DNA from: CAYXGE01 sp964464435
Lineage (GTDB): Bacteria; Pseudomonadota; Gammaproteobacteria; Burkholderiales; Methylophilaceae
Length of the DNA: 19,764 nt
Assembly (NCBI GenBank): GCA_964464435.1
Contig: CAYXGE010000033.1
Span: 1 to 19,764, forward strand
Direction: 5' to 3'
Positions 8,068 through 15,528 of the stretch are shown piece after piece. A program made the translations under genes and the position numbers. A model generated the notes under the pieces. The model did not search any database, was not told where the DNA came from, and saw only the letters and a list, made by a program, of their open reading frames with translations. Within the stretch, counting starts at the first letter, position 1; the number at the start of each line of letters is the position of its first letter.

Positions 8068-9311
8068 TCGCCATCTGCCTTAAACACAAGTTGAAAGTCC
8101 ACGCCTTTTGCATTCGGTTTGATATTCTCAACCACCGCAATACGTCCTGGCACTAATATTTTTTGTGCTAAGGCATTGGCTGCCGCTGCATTAGTGGCCT
8201 GCATGTTGAGGCTTATCTCACCATTTTCATAATGCATGGCGCTCACTTGCCCTAAGTTGCCTGCGTGGCTACTAATATGCGCGAGTAATTGTAGAAAGTC
8301 ATTGCTATTAGCATCGCCATTGGCGTGCCGCATCTCATCAAGCTTACGTTGCATTTGTAATGGCGCATTTACAATATTGCCAGCGTCAGGAAACGTTTGC
8401 ATAAACAATGCGTTCATCTCACGGTCTAAACGGTGTTTTTCAAAGGCATAACGCGCCCAGTCTATACATGAACCAATGAGACTGATGGCCACAATACTTG
8501 CCAACATGATAAGCGCAGGTTTGGCTTGTAATAGCCAAGCCAACACTTTAGGTTTAGGTGAAAAATGACCTTGTAGAAAGTTCATGCTATTGCTGGGAGG
8601 TGTTAATTTCCAATCTCGTTTGCTCAGTACGACTGGAATACCTAATTGCTGCGACCACGTTTCTAAATGTTGGCTTACTAGCTGACTTTGGTTGCCACCA
8701 ATGATTAATTCTAGTGGCGCATTATTAGCCTGTTTTGACTGTGCTAAAGCCATTGTTAAGGCTAAAGGTGGAGTGCTTGGTTCATCTAGCTCAAGCGCAA
8801 AACCATTACATTGAGCGGTGCGTAAAAAAGTGGTTTGTGTATCTAATACTAAATGCCATGTTTGAGTTTCTAATGTCGTACAAACTGTAGCAGGCAACAC
8901 CGATTGAATCTCTAATTGCTTCTGATGAAATGTATGAATGAGATTTTTAAGGGTTTCTTTATGGATACTGGCAAGCATCGCTTCGGTGGAATTAATGCTC
9001 TGCGCGATGACAACATGAATTTCATCTGGGTTGGCAATGACATGGTCTTCAACCAAGTAGGGAAGCGCTTCTTGTAATCTTTTACGATTGCCAGCGGGTA
9101 GTGTGCACTTAACCAAGCTTACCCATTCTGCGGGCACAACCAATTCAGTTTGGTCAGCAACAGGTAGGTGGTTGAGCGCATCTTCTCCTTGTCTTAATAC
9201 GCTGCCAAGGCTGTCAAATAGCACCCATGCACTGGAGGGTGATGCCTGCGCTATGTGATGTTGTGCAATAAAAATTCTTAAGGTAGTCAAGGTTAACCTA
9301 TTCTTTTCCAA
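8064..9311 (-). CDS. gspL: Type II secretion system protein GspL
   Basis: GspL anchors the ATPase GspE to the membrane platform. The 415 residues divide into a cytoplasmic actin-like domain (about 1-250, with ELVVPAEWVSLVKCTLPAGN and EALPYLVEDHV, both typical of the family), one transmembrane helix (about 265-283, ALIMLASIVAISLIGSCI) and a periplasmic ferredoxin-like domain ending in FQLVFKADGE. The chosen ATG lies inside the end of gspK, giving a 19-base overlap in another frame. No internal ATG in the first conserved strand offers a better start. gspM starts at its stop codon. Confidence 0.94.
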   Translation of the reverse strand: MEKNRLTLTTLRIFIAQHHIAQASPSSAWVLFDSLGSVLRQGEDALNHLPVADQTELVVPAEWVSLVKCTLPAGNRKRLQEALPYLVEDHVIANPDEIHVVIAQSINSTEAMLASIHKETLKNLIHTFHQKQLEIQSVLPATVCTTLETQTWHLVLDTQTTFLRTAQCNGFALELDEPSTPPLALTMALAQSKQANNAPLELIIGGNQSQLVSQHLETWSQQLGIPVVLSKRDWKLTPPSNSMNFLQGHFSPKPKVLAWLLQAKPALIMLASIVAISLIGSCIDWARYAFEKHRLDREMNALFMQTFPDAGNIVNAPLQMQRKLDEMRHANGDANSNDFLQLLAHISSHAGNLGQVSAMHYENGEISLNMQATNAAAANALAQKILVPGRIAVVENIKPNAKGVDFQLVFKADGE

Positions 9312-10198
9312 ATGACGACAGGCCAGCCAGTATCATCACGATACAGCAAAGCCTCAACACGCACACTAGTGCGGTCTATTTGCGCTATGCAGGTTACCAA
9401 AAAGTAGCGACTATTAACAGATAAATTAATATTACCGATATCAACTTCTTGATCTGGCATGCGTTCTCTAAAGTCTGCAATGCTTAAAAATGGTGTGACA
9501 TTACGATACGCAACTAGGCTTTGCGCTTCTTGTAAATTAATCTCGGGTAACACAAATGAAAGCACCTCTGCAGAGGCAGTATTGACGTTCAGCTCAGTAT
9601 TTTTAGGTAATACTGTGACAAATGGACGCAATTTATTCACGGTTTCAGCATCAAAATCTTTGACGCGAATTAAATTTCCCATTTCAACTAACGCTTGGTT
9701 AGCCGCTAGGTAAGCAGGGATTTGTTCGCTGTAGTAGTTGCTTTCTACGCCTTCGGCACCGTTGGCAATATCATCTTCATCTAACCAATCCATTAGCGCT
9801 GGCATCAGTGTTTCATTTAATGAAAGCTTGTTGAGCAGTCTGCTTAGGGCTTGTTGCGAGCTGTTTTCATTTTTAACATTATTTAGGTTAAAAAACTGTT
9901 GCATATCAATAATTTGACCAGATATCTTTCCGCCCTCAATTTTGGTGCTAGGTAGGCGTGTGGCCCATAACTCTTGATGATGATCAATCGCATTGGTTTT
10001 ATTATCTTCTGCTAATATTGGTCGCGCCCATTGAATGGCTGCATCAGTCATCCATTGTGCTTGGCTGGCATTTAACTGATTTTCAAGTTCGCTCATGAGT
10101 AGCTGTTGTTGCCAAATAGTTTGCGCTACGATGACGGTAGTCAACGCGGCCAATAACATGGCAGAAATGACAGCAATTCCTGATTGGTAAGTTTTCAT
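9293..10198 (-). CDS. gspK: Type II secretion system minor pseudopilin GspK
   Basis: GspK is the large minor pseudopilin that caps the pseudopilus tip together with GspI and GspJ. The 301-residue product has a short leader ending at Gly7 (MKTYQSG|IAVISAMLLAALT), with cleavage expected by the prepilin peptidase. Position +5 of the mature protein is Ser rather than Glu, as is known for GspK proteins. The large domain contains the T2SSK helix-hairpin-helix-like region: LMDWLDEDD (about 140), LRPFVTVLPKNTELNVNTAS (about 192-211) and VAYRNVTPFLSIADFRERM (about 228-246). Acidic residues in DWLDEDD suggest the family's calcium site. Its ATG overlaps the gspJ stop by one base (TAATG). Confidence 0.95.
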   Translation of the reverse strand: MKTYQSGIAVISAMLLAALTTVIVAQTIWQQQLLMSELENQLNASQAQWMTDAAIQWARPILAEDNKTNAIDHHQELWATRLPSTKIEGGKISGQIIDMQQFFNLNNVKNENSSQQALSRLLNKLSLNETLMPALMDWLDEDDIANGAEGVESNYYSEQIPAYLAANQALVEMGNLIRVKDFDAETVNKLRPFVTVLPKNTELNVNTASAEVLSFVLPEINLQEAQSLVAYRNVTPFLSIADFRERMPDQEVDIGNINLSVNSRYFLVTCIAQIDRTSVRVEALLYRDDTGWPVVIWKRIG

Positions 10199-10812
10199 TA
10201 TGGTAAAAGATAGGTCCGTTTCAAGGCTTCACCTGTATTCAGTACTATACTAATTTCAACTGCCTTAGGCATTGCAGCGCCATCAGTGAGTGCTATTGGC
10301 CATGCATTTACCCAAGTGGTTGCTCTGGCTGGTTTATAACGTAAGGCCATTGATTTCACACCATGTAATACTGGGTAAATCGTGGGCATTGTGCCACTTT
10401 CAATATCTAAAGCTGGCCAAACCAACATCTCGATATTACCAGCTTTATAACGATAGGCAATACGTTGTGTATCCATCAAACTGCCTGTTTGCATGGGGTT
10501 ACCAAGCCTGCTAAAGCTCAATTGTGCATCTTCTAATGAATTTAGTTCTGGCTTTGCCAAGAATGCAGCTTGTTGTGATTTGTCTACCCGTATAGGGCGA
10601 TTAACCACATGACGTAAATCGGTATCCAAGCGGCTAAAAAAAAGCATGACTTCGCGCCATTTGGTTGTTTCAGATTCTATACGTTGCTTGGTTTGAATCA
10701 AGGCGCTTAAACTTCTATAACTTAATGCAGAGAGAATCGCAAAGATTACCAAAGCGACTAATAGCTCAATGAGTGTGAACCCCTTATTATTATGTTTTGG
10801 TTTACTGACCAT
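10198..10812 (-). CDS. gspJ: Type II secretion system minor pseudopilin GspJ
   Basis: GspJ is a minor pseudopilin of the tip complex. The 204 residues begin with a type IV prepilin-like leader MVSKPKHNNKG|FTLIELLVAL, cleaved after Gly11 with Glu at mature position 5. A transmembrane helix runs to about residue 35. The GspJ-type region is visible as SYRSLSALIQTKQRIESETTKW and FFSRLDTDLRHVVNRPIR (about 71-89), with the beta-rich part following. The start overlaps the end of gspI by 11 bases and its stop overlaps gspK by one, as expected in a tightly coupled pseudopilin cluster. Confidence 0.95.
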   Translation of the reverse strand: MVSKPKHNNKGFTLIELLVALVIFAILSALSYRSLSALIQTKQRIESETTKWREVMLFFSRLDTDLRHVVNRPIRVDKSQQAAFLAKPELNSLEDAQLSFSRLGNPMQTGSLMDTQRIAYRYKAGNIEMLVWPALDIESGTMPTIYPVLHGVKSMALRYKPARATTWVNAWPIALTDGAAMPKAVEISIVLNTGEALKRTYLLP

Positions 10813-11197
10813 ATTGATACTGCGGATTAACTAAAAACCCGACCAAACGTCTGATGTGGTGTTGAGGTTGTTGTGGATCTTGCACGGTAATCGTGAGTTT
10901 CATAAAGGCTGGGTTTGGCGTGCTAGTAATTTCTTCTTGCCATTTAAACGTGATGCCGGCTTGTTGCGTTGTACCTGAAAATCGACCACTTTTCCAATCG
11001 TCATTAGCAATATGCAAAGCCAATTGGTTTTGTGCCACCATGTCTGCCAAAATGCGATGCTTAAGGGCTACACTGTGATTAATCGCCAAACCCGAAGCGC
11101 GGTTTGCAGCCGCTAGTGCAACAGCTAAAATGGCCATAGCGACTAACACCTCAATTAAAGTAAACCCCTTGGATAACTTGGCTTGACGAATAAGCAT
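10802..11197 (-). CDS. gspI: Type II secretion system minor pseudopilin GspI
   Basis: GspI is the minor pseudopilin thought to nucleate the tip complex. The 131 residues start MLIRQAKLSKG|FTLIEVLVAM, a prepilin leader of 11 residues with Glu at mature +5. The helix continues through AILAVALAAANRASGLAINHS, a pattern common to GspI. The body contains the GspI-like ADMVAQNQLALHI and a C-terminal beta part with a Pro/Gln/His-rich turn. The start codon overlaps the gspH stop by one base (TAATG). A GAGAGGCG ribosome-binding site lies in the last codons of gspH. Confidence 0.95.
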   Translation of the reverse strand: MLIRQAKLSKGFTLIEVLVAMAILAVALAAANRASGLAINHSVALKHRILADMVAQNQLALHIANDDWKSGRFSGTTQQAGITFKWQEEITSTPNPAFMKLTITVQDPQQPQHHIRRLVGFLVNPQYQYGQ

Positions 11198-11718
11198 TAA
11201 TTGCGCCTCTCGACGACCGGCTTATCTATCACATTGCCTAAAAGATCACCTTGGATAGCGACTATTAATGTTTGAGCGCCCAATATTTCAGCATCATACT
11301 TTTTAGAAATAAGTTGAATATTAAAGTCAGCGTTTAAGCCTGCAGGTGAAAAAATGAGTAATTCCCCAGGTTTTTGAATACTTCCAGAAACTTTTGTAGT
11401 TTCAATATGCATTCCTTCTGGTAATTCACGGCTCCTTAACGGACTATCCGTTAAGAATGTATGCCAAGTTCTACCATCGTCTGCTAGGGTATAAAAGCCG
11501 TATTGATGCGATTGGTTAGACCATGCAATTGGTTTTCCCGTGGTGCGCGCAGTATTGCTGGCATGGCTTAGTAAGAGTGCTAATTTGTGGGCTTCTTGTT
11601 GTAACTGTTGACGATCGTCTTGGGTAAAATTGACGGTGACCATACCGAGCATTACGCCAACAATCACCAATACTACTAATACCTCAACAAGCGTAAAACC
11701 AAGCTTCTTAGTGCGCAT
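11197..11718 (-). CDS. gspH: Type II secretion system minor pseudopilin GspH
   Basis: GspH is a minor pseudopilin connecting the tip complex to the GspG shaft. The 173-residue product begins MRTKKLG|FTLVEVLVVLVIVGV, a short 7-residue leader with Glu at mature +5. The GspH-type domain contains QLQQEAHKLALLLSHASNTARTTG (about 34-57) and then IAWSNQSHQYGFY; later the strand ELLIFSPAGLNADFNI fits FxPxG-type GspH sequences. It starts 11 bases after the gspG stop and overlaps gspI by one base. Confidence 0.95.
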   Translation of the reverse strand: MRTKKLGFTLVEVLVVLVIVGVMLGMVTVNFTQDDRQQLQQEAHKLALLLSHASNTARTTGKPIAWSNQSHQYGFYTLADDGRTWHTFLTDSPLRSRELPEGMHIETTKVSGSIQKPGELLIFSPAGLNADFNIQLISKKYDAEILGAQTLIVAIQGDLLGNVIDKPVVERRN

Positions 11719-11729
11719 ATGAGTTAAAA

Positions 11730-12167
11730 CTAAGGTTGCCAGTTACCAATATCTGCATCATTGCCCTCGCCGCCTACGGCACCATCAGCCCCAAGACTAA
11801 TAATGTCGAGCTCTCCATGCAGTCCTGGGTTTAGGTATTGATATGGATTTCCCCAAGGGTCAATAGGCAGACGTTCTAAATAACCATTGCTGTTCCAATT
11901 TTTAGGAGTGGGTTCGCTAGTTGGTTTGGTTATTAATGCTTGCAAACCTTGCTCTGTGGTAGGGTAACGCTGATTGTCTAATTTATATAACTTTAAAGCC
12001 TGCATTACAGAAGACATATCTTGTTTAGCCGCTACGATTCTTGCCTCATCAGGTCGCCCCATAATTTTAGGTACAATCAGTGATGCTAAAATGCCTAAAA
12101 TTACTATCACTACCATGATTTCAATTAAGGTAAATCCCGTTTGTTTTTGATGTTGATTGACTGCCAT
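11730..12167 (-). CDS. gspG: Type II secretion system major pseudopilin GspG
   Basis: GspG is the major pseudopilin that forms the extending periplasmic shaft. The ATG at 12167 gives 145 residues with leader MAVNQHQKQTG|FTLIEIMVVIVIL, cleaved after Gly11, and Glu at mature +5. It is preceded by GGGGAGAGG at a 10-base spacing. A TTG-initiated extension of seven residues to 12188 would swallow that ribosome-binding site and is rejected. Strong family motifs are ILASLIVPKIMGRPDEA, LYKLDNQRYPTTEQGLQAL, IDPWGNPYQYLNPG and the calcium-loop ISLGADGAVGGEGNDADIGNW. It is the first gene of the G-H-I-J-K-L-M-N-(acyltransferase)-C operon. The upstream terminator of the comEA-like gene implies its own promoter. 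Confidence 0.97.
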   Translation of the reverse strand: MAVNQHQKQTGFTLIEIMVVIVILGILASLIVPKIMGRPDEARIVAAKQDMSSVMQALKLYKLDNQRYPTTEQGLQALITKPTSEPTPKNWNSNGYLERLPIDPWGNPYQYLNPGLHGELDIISLGADGAVGGEGNDADIGNWQP

Positions 12168-12188
12168 GAGCTGAATGCCTCTCCCCAA

Positions 12189-12270
12189 TTCATAAATATT
12201 TTTGCTAACGCAATATAATATGAGTGTAGTCTAAAAATAAGACGGTTGCATGTACTTGCGCTAACTAAAA
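12189..12270 (-). promoter_or_regulatory. Probable promoter region of the gspG operon
   Basis: The interval between the comEA-like gene's terminator and gspG must contain the gspG promoter. The best -10-like hexamer on the minus strand is TATTAT (12215-12220), or the overlapping TATATT. The hexamer 17 bases upstream, GTCTTA, is a poor -35, so the exact site is uncertain. The GAGAGG ribosome-binding site is at about 12178-12183. Confidence 0.3.
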
Positions 12271-12274
12271 CCAT

Positions 12275-12299
12275 AAAAAAAGCCCCATAACGGGGCTTT
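12275..12299 (-). terminator. Rho-independent terminator of the comEA-like gene
   Basis: On the minus strand AAAGCCCC (12299-12292) and GGGGCTTT (12286-12279) pair around the 5-base loop GTTAT. The stem runs into a seven-T stretch ending at 12275. It begins 23 bases past the comEA-like stop and separates that gene from the gspG operon. Confidence 0.88.
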
Positions 12300-12321
12300 G
12301 ATAGTCAGAACTTGATAGCGA

Positions 12322-12891
12322 TTATTCAGCTTTTTTATCTTTCTTTGCTTTAGATTCTTTTTTCTCTTTAGCTTCTTTTTTTGGCTTATCCGCTTTATCT
12401 TCTTTATCCGCTTTTTCTTTCTTAGCTTTAGGCTCTTTTTTCTCTTTAGCTGGTTTCTCTTCTTTCATTTCTTTTTCAGCTTTTTCCTTCTTCGCTTTAG
12501 GCTCTTTCATTTCTTTAGCTGGTTTTTCTTCTTTAACCTCTTTTTCAGCCTTTTCTTTCTTGGCTTTAGGTTCTTTTACTTCTTTTGCAGGTTTAACCTC
12601 TTTGCTTGCAGGGGCAGCAGAAGCTGGTAAGCTGGTTTTACCACTTACTGACACATCTTTTTTAATATTGGCTAGCGTGGCTGGACCAACACCATCCACT
12701 TTTTCTAACTCATCCACAGATTTAAAACCACCGTTTTTTTTGCGGTAATCAATAATGGCTTGTGCTTTCACTGGGCCAATGCCGTCAAGCGCTTCAAGTT
12801 CAGCTTGTGTTGCCGTGTTGATGTTGACACCAGCAAACGCATTTAAGGCTAAGGTCAATGCTACTACAAAAGCTAACATCCATTTTTTCAT
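12322..12891 (-). CDS. Secreted ComEA-like helix-hairpin-helix protein with Lys/Glu-rich repeat tail
   Basis: The 189-residue product has a signal peptide (MKKWMLAFVVALTLALNAFA, cleavage after A20). A ComEA-type double helix-hairpin-helix domain follows at about 21-84 (VNINTATQAELEALDGIGP, AIIDYRKKNGGFKS, LEKVDGVGPATLANIK). Such domains bind double-stranded DNA without sequence specificity; periplasmic ComEA drives DNA uptake in transformation. After a short Ser/Ala-rich linker, residues 100-189 are a low-complexity tail in 23-residue repeats with 39 Lys and 26 Asp/Glu. Typical ComEA-like proteins of betaproteobacteria end near residue 90-110, so the tail is extra. GGGAGA at 12897-12902 is a good ribosome-binding site. 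The gene has its own putative promoter and terminator. Function could be DNA uptake, or a secreted or periplasmic DNA-binding protein; I leave the symbol empty. Confidence 0.85.
   Translation of the reverse strand: MKKWMLAFVVALTLALNAFAGVNINTATQAELEALDGIGPVKAQAIIDYRKKNGGFKSVDELEKVDGVGPATLANIKKDVSVSGKTSLPASAAPASKEVKPAKEVKEPKAKKEKAEKEVKEEKPAKEMKEPKAKKEKAEKEMKEEKPAKEKKEPKAKKEKADKEDKADKPKKEAKEKKESKAKKDKKAE
12325..12594 (-). repeat. Tandem 69-base coding repeat in the comEA-like gene
   Basis: Three 23-codon units start at residues 100, 123 and 146 with the pattern KPAKExKEPKAKKEKAxKE. A fourth, degenerate unit of 21 codons (169-189) ends the protein. Units 1 and 2 differ only by Val to Met at two positions. 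The DNA shows the matching period in the pyrimidine-rich plus strand. Confidence 0.9.
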
Positions 12892-12920
12892 TTATATCTC
12901 CCGATTAAGTTAGTTAAAAA

Positions 12921-12949
12921 AACATAGCATATCATACGCTTGCAGTAAA
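12921..12949 (-). promoter_or_regulatory. Putative sigma-70-type promoter of the comEA-like gene
   Basis: On the minus strand TTTACT (12949-12944) and TATGTT (12926-12921) are separated by 17 bases. They lie upstream of the GGGAGA ribosome-binding site and the start at 12891. Both hexamers match the consensus only partly. Location in the 70-base gap after pyrF supports the idea, but no terminator is seen after pyrF, so read-through is also possible. Confidence 0.35.
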
Positions 12950-12961
12950 ATGCATCCAACC

Positions 12962-13657
12962 TTAGGCATCAATTTCTTTGTTAATTTCTATTAAGGCTTG
13001 TAAGGGGTTACTTGCTTGGGTAATGGGTCTGCCTATCACCAAATAGCTTGCGCCTAATTGCATAGCTTCGCTAGGTGTAACAACGCGAGATTGGTCATTG
13101 GCGTTGACATTGGCTGGGCGAATGCCTGGCGTTACGAGACAAAAGTCATTGCCTAATTGTGTTCTTAGCATGCGTGCTTCTTGTGCAGAACAAACTACGC
13201 CAGCCAAGCCAGCTTGCTGTGTGAGTAAGGCAAGTCTTAATACATGGTCAGCTAAGTTGCCTGACACCCCAAGCTGGTTTAAAGTGACTTGGTCCATACT
13301 GGTTAGAACTGTCACTGCAATTAGCAAAGGGGAGTGAGAGCTTTTATCTACACCTTCCTGTGCCGCTTGCATCATAGCAATGCCGCCAGAAGCATGCACA
13401 TTGAGCATCCATACCCCAAGGCTGGCTGCGGCCTGACAAGCTTTAGATACAGTGTTTGGAATATCATGAAATTTAAGGTCTAAAAATACATCAAAACCTA
13501 GCTTTACTAAGTTTTCAACAAATGCAGGTCCACTTGCAGTAAACAGCTCTTTGCCTACTTTTAGCTTACAAAGTTTGGGGTCAAGTTGCTTTACTAACGG
13601 CATTGCGTCTGAGCTCTGCGCATAATCTAGCGCAATGATAATTTTAGAGTCATTCAT
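12962..13657 (-). CDS. pyrF: Orotidine 5'-phosphate decarboxylase
   Basis: PyrF decarboxylates OMP to UMP, the last step of de novo pyrimidine synthesis, in the cytoplasm. The 231-residue product has the family TIM-barrel motifs: IIALDYA (D11), LKVGKELF with the catalytic-site Lys33, and the DxKxxD signature DLKFHDIPNTV at 60-70 (D60, K62, D65). The phosphate-binding TPGIRPA and YLVIGRPIT lie near the end. Length fits the short group I bacterial enzymes (about 230-245). It begins 10 bases after the lapB stop, the same lapA-lapB-pyrF order as in E. coli, so co-transcription is likely. Confidence 0.97.
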   Translation of the reverse strand: MNDSKIIIALDYAQSSDAMPLVKQLDPKLCKLKVGKELFTASGPAFVENLVKLGFDVFLDLKFHDIPNTVSKACQAAASLGVWMLNVHASGGIAMMQAAQEGVDKSSHSPLLIAVTVLTSMDQVTLNQLGVSGNLADHVLRLALLTQQAGLAGVVCSAQEARMLRTQLGNDFCLVTPGIRPANVNANDQSRVVTPSEAMQLGASYLVIGRPITQASNPLQALIEINKEIDA

Positions 13658-13667
13658 AGAATATAAC

Positions 13668-14831
13668 TTAAGCGATTACTTCGTTTGGGTCTGGTGGTAG
13701 CGATTCCCAAGCATTACACGCTGGGCATTGCCAATGAAAGTGTTTGGCCTTAAAGCCGCATTGCACACACGAATAAGTGTTTCGGTTGCCAATGACGCTT
13801 CTTACAGATTGTTGTATTAAATTCAAATCTGGGCTATCAGGTTGCATGCCTTGTTGTCTGGCACGTAGCAATTGGTCTAGCGTTTGTAGGCTGGGTTTTT
13901 TCTGTAATTCAGTTCTTGCGAGTTGTGCGGCGGCTTCTGCTCCTTGCTCTTGCAAGGTGGAGTCGTAGAGTACATGTAACAACGTTGGCAATTGGTAATT
14001 CTGTTGATAAATATTGAGCAAGGCCAAACCTTCATTTAACTTACCAAGTGCTTGGTGGCTTGCTAATAGCTTGCTTGCAACTACACCCAAATATTCAGGT
14101 TGTTGATACTCCACACGTTTCCACAATGAAATGGCCGTTTCATGTTGACCAGCCTTGGCCTCAATTTCACCTAACATGATGTTGGCGCGTACACACTTTT
14201 TATTGGCATCTAAGGCTAAAATTAATTGTTGTTTAGCTTGTTCAGTATCATTAATCAGTTGGGCTTTAACTGCGAGTTCGCAGTAGTATTGCGCGACTTC
14301 TTTTCTAAAACTGATACCAGACAAGCGTTCTAATTCAGTTGCTGATGCGATGGCATTTTCCCATTCACGTTCACGTACATATATTTCAAGTAGCGCTCTT
14401 AAAGCGGGTTGCTGGTATCTAGTGTTTGTCAGTGATTTAAATATTTCTTCAGCGCGGTCAAACAAGCCTGCTTTTAAATAGTCTTGTGCAAGTTCTGCCA
14501 TTACCGCAATTTTTTGTGGGTCATGCAATTCTTTGCGCTCAAGTAAACTTAAGTGCAAGTTAATGGCACGGTCTACCTCACCACGTCGACGAAATAAACT
14601 GCCAAGAGCAAAATGCAGTTCTAGTGAGTCTGCATTGGCTTTAACGGCTTCAATAAAGGCTTCTACTGCTTTGTCATGTTGGTCAGTAATTAAAAAATTA
14701 AGGCCTTTAAAATATGCCGCTGGTAGCGTGGTTGATTCTGAAATGAGTTGTTTTATATCCAAGCGCGCGGCCAACCACCCTAAGGTAAAGAAGATAGGCA
14801 ATGCTAACAACCACCAGTATTCAAATTCCAT
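13668..14831 (-). CDS. lapB: Lipopolysaccharide assembly protein LapB (YciM)
   Basis: LapB is an inner-membrane protein with a cytoplasmic TPR scaffold. In E. coli it works with FtsH and YejM/PbgA to control LpxC turnover and so LPS synthesis. The 387 residues (E. coli 389) begin with a membrane anchor, MEFEYWWLLALPIFFTLGWLAARLD. Several TPR helices follow (for example AVEAFIEAVKANADSLELHFALGSLFRRRGE and DRAINLHLSLL). The C-terminal rubredoxin-type metal knuckle has C355, C358, C369 and C372 (YSCVQCGF, WQCPACNAW). It lies 33 bases after lapA and 10 before pyrF. Confidence 0.95.
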   Translation of the reverse strand: MEFEYWWLLALPIFFTLGWLAARLDIKQLISESTTLPAAYFKGLNFLITDQHDKAVEAFIEAVKANADSLELHFALGSLFRRRGEVDRAINLHLSLLERKELHDPQKIAVMAELAQDYLKAGLFDRAEEIFKSLTNTRYQQPALRALLEIYVREREWENAIASATELERLSGISFRKEVAQYYCELAVKAQLINDTEQAKQQLILALDANKKCVRANIMLGEIEAKAGQHETAISLWKRVEYQQPEYLGVVASKLLASHQALGKLNEGLALLNIYQQNYQLPTLLHVLYDSTLQEQGAEAAAQLARTELQKKPSLQTLDQLLRARQQGMQPDSPDLNLIQQSVRSVIGNRNTYSCVQCGFKAKHFHWQCPACNAWESLPPDPNEVIA

Positions 14832-14864
14832 GGCGATTAAAACTCAGAAATAAAGGGAATGTTT

Positions 14865-15128
14865 TCATTGATTAGTTTGCTTACCTAAAACGCTAAGCTC
14901 ATGTTTTAGCGCAATCACTTGTTTGCGCATTTTAGTAATGGTACTCATGCTGGCAATCACCCCGAGAATAACGCCCAACATCATGCTTAATAGTAACATA
15001 AGCGATAACGGCGCTGACCATACAAAGCCCAAATAATAATGCATTTCAACAATGCCCATATTTTTAATGGCAAAGCCCAGTAATAATAAAAATAAAGCAA
15101 TTGCAGATAATGCCGCTAGAAATTTCAT
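14865..15128 (-). CDS. lapA: Lipopolysaccharide assembly protein LapA (DUF1049)
   Basis: This 87-residue inner-membrane protein has two hydrophobic helices (about 3-22 and 40-62) around the conserved NMGIVEMHYYLGFVWSAPLSLMLLLS region. A C-terminal cytoplasmic coiled-coil follows (ITKMRKQVIALKHELSVL). This is the DUF1049/LapA pattern; E. coli LapA has about 102 residues and is encoded next to LapB. The gene follows a terminator-like hairpin behind ihfB. It therefore needs either a promoter in the 42 bases before its start (TAAAAT at 15136-15141 would be very close) or read-through. Confidence 0.92.
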   Translation of the reverse strand: MKFLAALSAIALFLLLLGFAIKNMGIVEMHYYLGFVWSAPLSLMLLLSMMLGVILGVIASMSTITKMRKQVIALKHELSVLGKQTNQ

Positions 15129-15170
15129 AGCTAAGATTTTACCTAAACAATTTGAAATTAGCGAAAATAA

Positions 15171-15202
15171 AAAAAGCCTAGCAAATTTTTGCTAGGCTTT
15201 TT
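15171..15202. terminator. Bidirectional-looking rho-independent terminator between ihfB and lapA
   Basis: AAAAAGCCTAGCAA (15171-15184) pairs with TTGCTAGGCTTTTT (15189-15202), a perfect 14-bp stem with a 4-base loop, flanked by A-rich and T-rich runs on both sides. On the minus strand it lies 25 bases after the ihfB stop and ends transcription of the rpsA-ihfB unit. Confidence 0.85.
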
Positions 15203-15226
15203 AATGTTTTAAACTTAAATATTAGT

Positions 15227-15511
15227 TTAAACGATGGAGTCAACACGTTCACGTAACTCTTTGCCGGCTTTAAAGTGCGGTACATGTTTCTCAGGTACCT
15301 GTACTTTGGTGCCAGTCTTTGGGTTGCGACCGAGACGTGGAGGGCGATAATTAAGACTAAAGCTACCAAAGCCTCTAATTTCAATACGCTCTCCAGCAGC
15401 AAGATTGTCCGACATGGTGTCAAGAATGGTTTTTACAGATAATTCTGCATCCTTTACTACCAATTGTGGAAATCGATTTGCCAAATTAGCAATCAGTTCT
15501 GATTTTGTCAT
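15227..15511 (-). CDS. ihfB: Integration host factor beta subunit
   Basis: IHF-beta pairs with IhfA to bend DNA at WATCAANNNNTTR sites in recombination, replication and transcription. The 94-residue product from M3 starts MTKSELIANLANRFPQL, aligned with the E. coli start, and has AGG 8 bases upstream. An ATG two codons earlier (15517) is the alternative and would add only Met-Ala. The DNA-binding beta-arm signature GERIEIRGFGSFSLNYRPPRLGRNPKTG is intact, as is HVPHFKAGKELRERV. It begins 17 bases after the rpsA stop; rpsA-ihfB is a conserved pair in proteobacteria. Confidence 0.96.
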   Translation of the reverse strand: MTKSELIANLANRFPQLVVKDAELSVKTILDTMSDNLAAGERIEIRGFGSFSLNYRPPRLGRNPKTGTKVQVPEKHVPHFKAGKELRERVDSIV

Positions 15512-15528
15512 GGCCATTACCTATTTAA

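Noticed and set aside
12168..12188. TTG start giving GspG seven more residues
   Set aside because: It would include the GAGAGG ribosome-binding site; the ATG at 12167 gives a normal prepilin leader.
15178..15423. Minus-strand frame overlapping ihfB (81 codons)
   Set aside because: It lies in another frame of ihfB and its terminator and has no start signal or recognisable family.
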